A DNA stretch of 5,804 nt from Deltaproteobacteria bacterium. GTDB lineage: Bacteria; Desulfobacterota; GWC2-55-46; JAUVFY01. The stretch spans positions 1-5,804 of the forward strand of contig JAUVFY010000096.1 in the NCBI GenBank assembly GCA_030594025.1, read 5' to 3'. Shown piece after piece: positions 1 through 5,361 of the stretch (position 1 is the first letter of the stretch; each line of letters starts with the position of its first letter). Under the pieces are notes generated by a model. That model was not told the origin of the DNA. It searched no databases and worked only from the letters and a program-made list of their open reading frames with translations. The position numbers and the translations under genes are program-made.

Positions 1-2
1 AT

Positions 3-215
3 ACGATATGGCGGTATATAAAGGAAAACAAACTTCCCTACAACGCGCTTTTTGATAAGGGTTATGACAGCATCGGCTGTATCATATGCTCTACGCCGCT
101 CCTGAAGGGCGAACCGCCCAGGGCGGGTAGGTGGAGATGGTTCGGCAGCGCAGATGATAAGAAAGAGTGCGGAATACATACATCCAAGGAGGTAAAGAAT
201 GGCAGGACTGATTGA
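3..215 (+). CDS. cysH: Phosphoadenylyl/adenylyl-sulfate reductase, C-terminal part (5' end outside window)
   Basis: This is the last 70 codons of a thioredoxin- or glutathione-dependent APS/PAPS reductase, which reduces activated sulfate to sulfite in the cytoplasm during assimilation. Frame 3 is open from the window edge to a TGA at 213-215. It reads the family's tail: WRYIKENKLPYNALFDKGY, then SIGC-x-x-C, then RAGRW, and near the end ECGIH with the catalytic cysteine (codon 168-170). The CxxC pair (codons 78-80 and 87-89) is the second half of the [4Fe-4S] cluster motif. That favours an APS-type reductase over the cluster-free E. coli PAPS type; the first cysteine pair would lie outside the window. 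The gene overlaps the start of sat by 17 nt, and its last codons contain the sat ribosome binding site. The two are therefore co-transcribed and act in consecutive steps. The family call is secure; APS versus PAPS preference is inferred from the CxxC. Confidence 0.9.
   Translation, partial: TIWRYIKENKLPYNALFDKGYDSIGCIICSTPLLKGEPPRAGRWRWFGSADDKKECGIHTSKEVKNGRTD
186..193 (+). promoter_or_regulatory. Shine-Dalgarno site of sat
   Basis: AAGGAGGT lies 6 nt before the ATG at 199, inside the last codons of cysH. It fixes the sat start and shows translational coupling between the two genes. Confidence 0.85.
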
Positions 216-1356
216 GCCCCATGGAGGGAAACTTATAAACAGGGTCGTTGAGGGCAAGGAGAGGGACGAGCTTTCGAAGAAGGCAAAGGAATTTAAAAAG
301 ATTACCCTTAACTTCAGGGAGATTTCCGACCTTGAAATGATAGCCGTCGGGGCGTTCAGCCCCCTCGAGGGTTTCATGTGCAAGGAAGACTACCACAGCT
401 CGATGGACACCATGACGCTTAAAAACGGGCTACCTTGGACCATACCGGTGACCCTTTCGACCACCGCGGACATGGCAAAGGGGCTCACCGAGGGCGAAGA
501 ACTGGCCCTCGTGGATGGAAAGGGTAAGACCCTTGCCGTGCTTCACCTCGAGGAAGTCTTCAGCCACGATAAGGAAAAGGAGGCCATCCAGGTCTACGGC
601 ACAAAAGAGGAGGCCCATCCGGGGGTGAAAAAGGTCTACGAGATGAGTGAAATGCTCCTCGGGGGGGAGGTCTTGGTCCTGGCCCGTCCGGAGCACGCTA
701 AATTCAAGGAACACCGCCTCGACCCGGCCGAAACACGGGCCCTTTTCAAGGACAAGGGTTGGAAGAGGGTCGTGGGATTTCAGACCCGGAACCCCATCCA
801 CCGTGCACACGAGTACATACAGAAGTGCGCCCTGGAGACCGTTGACGGCCTCATGATACACCCCATAGTGGGCGAGACCAAGGGCGACGACATACCGGCC
901 GACGTTAGGATGCACTGCTATACGGCCCTGATGGAGAACTACTTCCCAAAGGACAGGGTGGTGCTCGTGGTTCTGCCAGCGGCCATGCGGTACGCCGGTC
1001 CCAAGGAGGCCATCTTCCACGCCCTCATACGCAAGAACTACGGATGCACGCACTTCATCGTCGGCAGGGACCACGCGGGTGTGGGCAACTACTACGGGAG
1101 CTTCGACGCCCACTTCATCTTCGACGAGTTCGACCCCGAAGAGATAGGGATAAGGCCCATGTTCTTCGACTATACCTTCTTCTGCAAAAAATGCGGCAGC
1201 ATGGCCTCATACAAGTCCTGCCCACATGACTCTGCGGACCACATCTCGCTTTCAGGAACGAAGGTAAGGGAGATGCTCAGGGCAGGTACCGTTCCTCCCA
1301 CAGAGTTCACAAGGCCGGAAGTGGCCCGTATACTCATAGACGCCATGAAGGGTTAA
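199..1356 (+). CDS. sat: Sulfate adenylyltransferase (ATP sulfurylase), homo-oligomeric type
   Basis: It makes adenylyl sulfate (APS) and pyrophosphate from ATP and sulfate in the cytoplasm, the first step of sulfate activation. The 385-residue length fits the single-domain bacterial family; there is no fused APS kinase. An N-terminal PUA-like region (about residues 1-160) precedes the nucleotidyltransferase domain. That domain shows QTRNPIHRAH (195-204, QxRN plus HxxH), the segment around VGETKGDD, and GRDHAG (289-294). C329, C332 and C341, with H343 or H348 nearby, form a putative zinc site like that of several bacterial enzymes. It is distinct from the heterodimeric CysDN system. The ATG at 199 has an ideal ribosome binding site. 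It follows cysH in one transcript, which argues for assimilation, although the same enzyme type also serves dissimilatory pathways; no aprAB or dsr gene is seen here. A terminator follows directly. Confidence 0.97.
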   Translation: MAGLIEPHGGKLINRVVEGKERDELSKKAKEFKKITLNFREISDLEMIAVGAFSPLEGFMCKEDYHSSMDTMTLKNGLPWTIPVTLSTTADMAKGLTEGEELALVDGKGKTLAVLHLEEVFSHDKEKEAIQVYGTKEEAHPGVKKVYEMSEMLLGGEVLVLARPEHAKFKEHRLDPAETRALFKDKGWKRVVGFQTRNPIHRAHEYIQKCALETVDGLMIHPIVGETKGDDIPADVRMHCYTALMENYFPKDRVVLVVLPAAMRYAGPKEAIFHALIRKNYGCTHFIVGRDHAGVGNYYGSFDAHFIFDEFDPEEIGIRPMFFDYTFFCKKCGSMASYKSCPHDSADHISLSGTKVREMLRAGTVPPTEFTRPEVARILIDAMKG

Positions 1357-1382
1357 TATGGGACTCTTGAATTTTTTCACGG

Positions 1383-1416
1383 CCGGTCCGCGCTAACGAC
1401 GCGGGCCGGTTTTTTT
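1383..1416 (+). terminator. Rho-independent terminator after sat
   Basis: A perfect 10-bp GC-rich stem pairs CCGGTCCGCG (1383-1392) with CGCGGGCCGG (1400-1409), with one G-T wobble. The loop is 7 nt (CTAACGA), and seven T's follow (1410-1416). It ends the cysH-sat transcript. Read on the minus strand, the hairpin is followed by A's rather than T's, so it works mainly in one direction. Confidence 0.92.
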
Positions 1417-1451
1417 ATTTCCTTTCCCCCCTTTTCCCACTTTTTTTCCTT
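1410..1451 (+). other. Polypyrimidine tract
   Basis: Forty of these 42 bases are C or T; only A1417 and A1439 break the run. It begins as the T-tract of the terminator and continues as C/T blocks. No coding or pairing role is evident. It may simply be low-complexity spacer between convergent genes. Confidence 0.6.
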
Positions 1452-1490
1452 AGGGCCCTGATTGCGGGGTAGGGTGGAGGGAGGAAAAGG

Positions 1491-1907
1491 TCAGTGAAGA
1501 AAGAAATATATCATCCAGCCGGTAATTGCCACGTATATCCAGACCCCGGCGGTAAAGGGCGCTATCTTCCTGTGTCTATCAAGACGTTCCTTAAGCCCCA
1601 GGTATATGGTATAGCCGGCAACGGGGAGGTTCAGGGCCGCAAGGGCCGAGTGGGACCAGAGGACGAAAAAATAAAGCTTCCTATGGTCACCGGCGTAGCC
1701 CGTCGGGGGGTAAAGTGAGGATTTTACGAGGTAGAGGAGGACGAAAACGAGGGCAAAGGCTGATGCCGTCAGCATGGCCCTTTTGTGCCAGCCCCGATAA
1801 CCGAGAAGAACCAGTGCTATCCCCGTAAGGATTAATATCCCGCTCGTAGCAATGGTCAGGAGGCTTGCGTATATCAGCGGGGCGTGAAGGTCAGCTAAAG
1901 CTTCCAT
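1491..1907 (-). CDS. DUF420 membrane protein (CtaM-like cytochrome oxidase assembly factor)
   Basis: This is a 138-residue integral membrane protein with four predicted helices, at about residues 9-37, 46-66, 78-103 and 117-137. The pattern matches DUF420: WHKRAM (40-45) before helix 2, a YPPTGYAG loop after it, a histidine in helix 3 (SH at 85-86), and RHRKIA (111-116) before the last helix, with a GVWIYVAITG core. Family members such as CtaM of Firmicutes are needed for assembly of heme-A oxidases. H41, H86 and H112 are the conserved polar candidates for heme or metal binding (inference). It is the last gene of the oxidase operon. Its ATG lies inside the end of the upstream 39-residue gene (13-nt overlap) and has no clear ribosome binding site, so it is probably translated by coupling. 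The family is fairly certain; the CtaM-like function is inferred from context. Confidence 0.88.
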   Translation of the reverse strand: MEALADLHAPLIYASLLTIATSGILILTGIALVLLGYRGWHKRAMLTASAFALVFVLLYLVKSSLYPPTGYAGDHRKLYFFVLWSHSALAALNLPVAGYTIYLGLKERLDRHRKIAPFTAGVWIYVAITGWMIYFFLH

Positions 1908-2014
1908 GTAAAGACTGCCACGATCACAAGGAAGAGCACAAGGAATACAAGAAGAAGCCCGTAAGCAAAAACCCTCCTTACTCTTATCCTTTCTTTCTTC
2001 TCTGTCTCGTTCAT
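1895..2014 (-). CDS. Small single-span membrane protein in the oxidase operon
   Basis: I do not recognise a named family. From the ATG at 2014 it encodes 39 residues: a charged N-terminus with several K/R residues (about 6-14), then one hydrophobic helix (about 17-36) ending in TWKL. The basic N-terminus suggests the N-terminus faces the cytoplasm. I chose this start because AAAAGGAG lies 5 nt before it. The same frame stays open to an ATG at 2083 (62 residues), but there the purine stretch AAGAGG abuts the ATG directly, and the extra residues are hydrophilic and unremarkable. The gene sits between ctaA and the DUF420 gene and overlaps the latter by 13 nt, so it is expressed with the oxidase. 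It could be a small accessory subunit or assembly peptide, as in other terminal oxidases (inference only). Confidence 0.65.
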   Translation of the reverse strand: MNETEKKERIRVRRVFAYGLLLVFLVLFLVIVAVFTWKL

Positions 2015-2019
2015 TGTGA

Positions 2020-2027
2020 CTCCTTTT
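2020..2027 (-). promoter_or_regulatory. Shine-Dalgarno site of the 39-residue protein
   Basis: Read on the minus strand it is AAAAGGAG, 5 nt before the ATG at 2014. It is the main reason to prefer this start over the in-frame ATG at 2083. Confidence 0.65.
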
Positions 2028-2066
2028 GTCCCGAGTTTAGGTTTTTCGAATGTAATACTTTTACTC

Positions 2067-3011
2067 CTATCTTGCTCCGACATCCTCTTTTCGAACTGTC
2101 GGGAAAAAGTACGGCATCGATTGATATGCGAGCCAGCCCATAAGCAGGAACCCCGGGGCCCTGTGCAATATTATCACCGGGAGGAACATGCCCGTCAAGA
2201 CCACCAGTATGCCGAAAACTATCTGAAGCACTACAAGGGAGAAGGTGAATAAAAACCCCAAAACGGCTTTTCCAGACCGGATGGCTCTCAAAAGGGCCGC
2301 CGCAGAGGTTATAAATAAGAGCAGGGCAAAGACACGGTGAAAGTAATGGAGAGCTACCGGGTAATGGGTCAAAGAGGGTAAGACTCTTCCGTTACAGAGC
2401 GGGAGGTCCGGACAGGCCAGGGTCGCACCCGAGTACCTTACGAGTATTCCGAGTACTACCTGGATGTAGACCATTCCGAAAAGAAGGGCATAGACCCTGT
2501 TTCTTGAGGCCGTCCCGTTCTTCAAGACATAGCTGAGGGTGAATACAAGGAATACCAGGACGAGCGTTGAGATTACAAGGTGTGACGATACTATGGCGAC
2601 CCTCGAGAGGCTGTCGAGGAGGGGGGCCTCGGTTATAACCACTATGCCGCCCACCAACACCGTAAGGCAAAGAAGCCCGACCACAGCCGCCATGAAATAA
2701 CGCGGCAGCCCCCTGTAGCTCCTCCAGACGAGGACCGACGAGGTGATTATCAATACCCCGGTCAACCCCCCGAGTAACCTGTGTCCCCACTCGAACCATA
2801 TGTCCAGCCTGAGGGGGGGACTTACGGAGCCGTAACAGAGCGGCCAGTCAGGGCAAGCGAGCCCGCTCCCCGTGGAGGTCACGAACGCACCCACGACCAT
2901 CAGTATGTATACTGAGATCACCGCACCGCCGAGTATAGGAACCAGAGGTGTCGCCTCCCCCGATATTTCAGCCGGTCTTGCCGGCTCGAGATTGTATTTG
3001 TCGATGGCCAT
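2067..3011 (-). CDS. ctaA: Heme A synthase (COX15/CtaA family)
   Basis: This membrane enzyme oxidises the C8 methyl group of heme O to give heme A, the cofactor of the oxidase encoded next door. Its 314 residues form eight predicted helices in two four-helix halves. The first half has TGSGLACPDWPLCYG (47-61, cysteines C53 and C59), EWGH (74-77, the catalytic ExxH motif) and H144. The second half repeats the plan with a second ACPDxPLC motif (C200, C206), H222/H225 and H283 in ILHRAP. These match the four heme-ligand histidines and paired extracytoplasmic cysteines known in Bacillus CtaA. The ATG follows the ctaD stop codon with no gap (TAGATG), with GGTGAG just upstream as a modest ribosome binding site. 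The heme O synthase gene ctaB, which supplies its substrate, is not in the window. The presence of ctaA supports an aa3-type oxidase. Confidence 0.95.
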   Translation of the reverse strand: MAIDKYNLEPARPAEISGEATPLVPILGGAVISVYILMVVGAFVTSTGSGLACPDWPLCYGSVSPPLRLDIWFEWGHRLLGGLTGVLIITSSVLVWRSYRGLPRYFMAAVVGLLCLTVLVGGIVVITEAPLLDSLSRVAIVSSHLVISTLVLVFLVFTLSYVLKNGTASRNRVYALLFGMVYIQVVLGILVRYSGATLACPDLPLCNGRVLPSLTHYPVALHYFHRVFALLLFITSAAALLRAIRSGKAVLGFLFTFSLVVLQIVFGILVVLTGMFLPVIILHRAPGFLLMGWLAYQSMPYFFPTVRKEDVGAR

Positions 3012-4616
3012 CTACTTCTCACCGTAGTCGTAAGGTGTCCAGTCCTCGGATATCTTTGGTAGCTCGGGGCCCCAGTTTCCGTGTCCGGGAGGAGTTTCCG
3101 GGGTGAACCACTCCAGGGACTTAGAGCCCCAGGGGTTTCCTGTGGCCTTCTCGCCGGCAACGAGAGCGTGAATCCAGGCTATGAACGTAATGGCGAAACC
3201 CAGTGCGATTATGTATGCCCCGTAGGTTTGAATCTGGTGCAGTCCCTCGAGCTCGGGGAACTGCGAATAATCGAAGTACCTCCTGGGCATGCCCCTGAGC
3301 CCTACTATGAACATGGCAAAAAAGGTTATGTTCACCCCTACGAAGGTGACCCAGAAGCCCAGCTTGCCGAGGCCCTCGCTGTACATGCGCCCCGTTATCT
3401 TGGGCAAATAGTAATAGACCCCGCCGAAGATAGAGAAGGTCCCGGCAACGGCCATTACGTAATGGAAGTGGGCCACAACGAAGTGCGTGTCCTGGAGATG
3501 CAAGTCGAGCGAGACCATGGCGTGGGGGATACCGGTGAGCCCGCCTATAAGAAAAAGGAATATGAATCCTACGCCGTAGAGCATGGGTGTCCTGTACTCA
3601 ATGGCCCCCTTGTAGAGCGTGCCCGCGAGGCTTATCATCATAAGTCCCACCGGGATGCTTATAAGCAGCGTGGTCACCATCATGCCCGTTCTTATCCATC
3701 CGGGCATGCCGCTCGTAAAGAGATGATGGACCCAGACCTCCCCGCTTATGAGGACAGTACCGAATATGCCGCCATAGACCGCCACCTTGTAGTTGAAGGG
3801 ACGCTGCCTTGCGAAGGTAGAGACTATCTCGAATACGACCCCTATGAAGGGCAGGAATATAACGTAGACCGCGGGGTGTGAGTAGAACCAGAATAGGTTC
3901 TGGTACAGGAGTACGTCACCGCCTGCGGCCGGGCTGAAAAAGCTCGTTCCAAGGTACTTGTCAAAGGAGAGCATTGTAACGGCGGAACCGAGGACGGGCA
4001 CGAATATGAGCTGCAGTATGAAGGCCCCGAGGATGCACCATACGAAGATATTCAGCTGGTTCCAGCCCATGCCCGGAGCGCGCATTTTGACTATGGTCGT
4101 AATCAGGTTGACTCCTCCCGCTATGGAAGAGAACCCGAAGAGGAGGACCGTAAAGGTATAGAAAGCGGTGTTCCCCGGAGTGTACGTCGTTGAGTAAGGG
4201 GGGTAGCCCGTCCACATGATGTCAGGCGGGTTGGGGATGACGAACGTCAAAAGGGCAAGCACTATCGCCATCCAGAAGAGCCACACGCTCAGGGCGTTGA
4301 GCCTGGGGAATGCCACGTCCCGGGCCCCGATCATCAAAGGTATGAAGTAATTTGCGAAAAAGCCGGTAAGGGCCGGAATCTGGAAGGCGAGTATCATCGC
4401 GGCGCCGTGGAAGTATAACCAGACGTTATAGGTGCTGGAGGTCGTAATGGTAGCGCCTACTTCAGCGAGCTCAATCCTAATAAGGAGGGCCATTAAGCCG
4501 GCTATGACGAAGGCCGCCAAGGAGCCGATAAGATATAGTACGCCGACCCTCTTGTGGTCGGTGGTAAATATCCACTCTTTGAGGGTTCGACCGATACCGC
4601 CGGGTTGAGTATTCAT
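3012..4616 (-). CDS. ctaD: Cytochrome c oxidase subunit I, A2-like (YSHPAV motif), K-channel lysine absent
   Basis: This is the catalytic heme-copper subunit, which reduces O2 to water and pumps protons across the membrane. It has 534 residues, the usual length, with about 12 helices. Visible ligands: H70 and H385 (low-spin heme), H383 (high-spin heme), and H247, H297 and H298 (CuB). Y251 lies four residues after H247, as needed for the His-Tyr cross-link. D-channel residues N89, D100 and N107 are present. The motif FYSHPAVY (244-251) replaces FGHPEVY: the channel-end glutamate is A249, and Y245/S246 mark the A2 type. In helix VIII, IPVGLMMIS (321-329) aligns without gaps to the canonical IPTGIKVFS, putting V323 at the K-channel threonine and M326 at its lysine. 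Q375-D376 replaces the His-Asp pair of the Mg site; R445-R446 are kept. AGGAGG, formed over the coxB stop, lies 8 nt before the ATG. Confidence 0.97.
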   Translation of the reverse strand: MNTQPGGIGRTLKEWIFTTDHKRVGVLYLIGSLAAFVIAGLMALLIRIELAEVGATITTSSTYNVWLYFHGAAMILAFQIPALTGFFANYFIPLMIGARDVAFPRLNALSVWLFWMAIVLALLTFVIPNPPDIMWTGYPPYSTTYTPGNTAFYTFTVLLFGFSSIAGGVNLITTIVKMRAPGMGWNQLNIFVWCILGAFILQLIFVPVLGSAVTMLSFDKYLGTSFFSPAAGGDVLLYQNLFWFYSHPAVYVIFLPFIGVVFEIVSTFARQRPFNYKVAVYGGIFGTVLISGEVWVHHLFTSGMPGWIRTGMMVTTLLISIPVGLMMISLAGTLYKGAIEYRTPMLYGVGFIFLFLIGGLTGIPHAMVSLDLHLQDTHFVVAHFHYVMAVAGTFSIFGGVYYYLPKITGRMYSEGLGKLGFWVTFVGVNITFFAMFIVGLRGMPRRYFDYSQFPELEGLHQIQTYGAYIIALGFAITFIAWIHALVAGEKATGNPWGSKSLEWFTPETPPGHGNWGPELPKISEDWTPYDYGEK

Positions 4617-4620
4617 TACC

Positions 4621-5361
4621 TTATCCTCCTTTAATTTTTGCCTCTTCTTCCAGCCAGGCGAAGAAATCTTCGGCGGGCATGACTATCAGTTTACCTTTCA
4701 TGTTCGAGTGCAGGAGGCCGCAGTACTCGGCACATGTAAATACGTACTCGCCTCTATTTTTGGGATAGAACCACAGATAGGTAATCCTGCCGGGCATTGA
4801 GTCTTCCTTTACCCTAAAGTCGGGCAAAAACAGGCTGTGAACGACGTCCGCGCTCGTCATCCTCAAAACTACGGGTTTCCCTTCGGGGACCCTGAGCTCG
4901 TCCATCGTCTGCACGCCGTTGGGATAGGTGAAAGACCAGTTCCACAACCTGCTCTCTAACTTTACCTCGTAGCTCTCTTCGGGCACGTTCCGGTAGTCGT
5001 TAAAAAGGTCCCATCCCTTGAGTGCAAGGTAGAAATCGTCTGCCATAAAGGCGAAAGCCGGTATGAGTGCCCATCCCAACATGGCCCCCCTGGAAAGCCT
5101 TACGGGGGTGCCTTGCTGGCCCGGTTCTTTCCTCCTGTACTTTACCATTAAGTAAAGCGTCACAAGGGCGAATACCAGGCCGATTACGGTTATGTCGATA
5201 AGCATCTCATGAAAGAGATGGTCCCATCCTGCCGCGGGATCGTCCGGACCGCCACCCCCTCCAGAAGAGGCCGTGGCAGCTACCGGCTGAAGCAAAAAAA
5301 GTAAAAAGAGCAAAAAGAGCAGAAGCGGTCCGTTCGAGGCGACTTTCAACCGTTTACCCAT
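4621..5361 (-). CDS. coxB: Cytochrome c oxidase subunit II (CuA domain)
   Basis: This subunit accepts electrons from cytochrome c at a dinuclear CuA centre and passes them to subunit I. From the ATG at 5361 it has 246 residues: a leucine/phenylalanine-rich signal peptide (about 1-30), a Ser-Gly linker, two membrane helices (about 54-74 and 93-114), and a periplasmic cupredoxin domain. All CuA ligands are visible: H175, C210, E212 (backbone), C214, H218 and M221 in CAEYCGLLHSNM. WNWSFTYP (140-147) is the aromatic electron-entry region. No cytochrome c domain is fused at the C-terminus, unlike caa3 enzymes. In helix 2, W97 of WALIP aligns with the conserved WTxxP, so the K-channel entrance glutamate (three residues before the Trp) is M94 here. 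An ATG 18 nt upstream (5379) is possible, but AAGGAGG lies between the two and serves the one at 5361. The gene overlaps the SCO gene by 8 nt and ends 4 nt before ctaD. Confidence 0.95.
   Translation of the reverse strand: MGKRLKVASNGPLLLFLLFLLFLLQPVAATASSGGGGGPDDPAAGWDHLFHEMLIDITVIGLVFALVTLYLMVKYRRKEPGQQGTPVRLSRGAMLGWALIPAFAFMADDFYLALKGWDLFNDYRNVPEESYEVKLESRLWNWSFTYPNGVQTMDELRVPEGKPVVLRMTSADVVHSLFLPDFRVKEDSMPGRITYLWFYPKNRGEYVFTCAEYCGLLHSNMKGKLIVMPAEDFFAWLEEEAKIKGG
4625..4630 (-). promoter_or_regulatory. Shine-Dalgarno site of ctaD
   Basis: AGGAGG on the minus strand lies 8 nt before the ctaD ATG (4616). It is made by the last glycine codons of coxB, so translation of the two core subunits is closely linked. 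Confidence 0.75.
5293..5319 (-). repeat. Three 9-bp tandem repeats in the coxB signal peptide
   Basis: On the minus strand three units read CTCTTTTTG, CTCTTTTTA and CTTTTTTTG. They encode Leu-Phe-Leu three times (residues 15-23) in the hydrophobic core of the signal peptide. Gain or loss of a unit would keep the frame and only change the length of the hydrophobic core. Confidence 0.7.

Larger units (their letters stand above)
1357..1490. other. Intergenic gap between convergent operons
   Basis: This 134-bp gap separates the end of sat from the end of the oxidase operon. It holds the sat terminator and then a pyrimidine-rich stretch. I see no further gene. On the minus strand no hairpin followed by a T-run is visible, so the oxidase operon has no obvious intrinsic terminator of its own within the gap. 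Confidence 0.7.

Noticed and set aside
430..1113. Long open frame (227 codons) on the minus strand inside sat
   Set aside because: It is antisense to a clear ATP sulfurylase, has no family features or ribosome binding site I can see, and reflects the GC-biased codon use of sat.
1358..1396. 12-codon ORF (MGLLNFFTAGPR) between sat and the terminator
   Set aside because: It runs into the terminator stem, has no ribosome binding site and is too short to support as a gene.
1452..1462. GGGCCC palindrome near the end of the DUF420 gene as a minus-strand terminator
   Set aside because: The inverted repeat is only a few bases long and is not followed by a T-run on the minus strand.
2392..2799. 135-codon minus-strand frame inside ctaA
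   Set aside because: It is in a different frame of the same strand as the well-supported heme A synthase, with no family features.
3081..3881. 266-codon plus-strand open frame inside ctaD
   Set aside because: It is antisense to the conserved core of subunit I. The translation is rich in His, Glu, Tyr and Gly with no recognisable domain.
3864..3887. Possibility that subunit I is a nitric oxide reductase-like member of the superfamily
   Set aside because: NO reductases of the superfamily lose the cross-linked tyrosine. Here Y251 follows H247 at the correct spacing, and CuA, ctaA and SCO are present, so an oxygen reductase is the better call.
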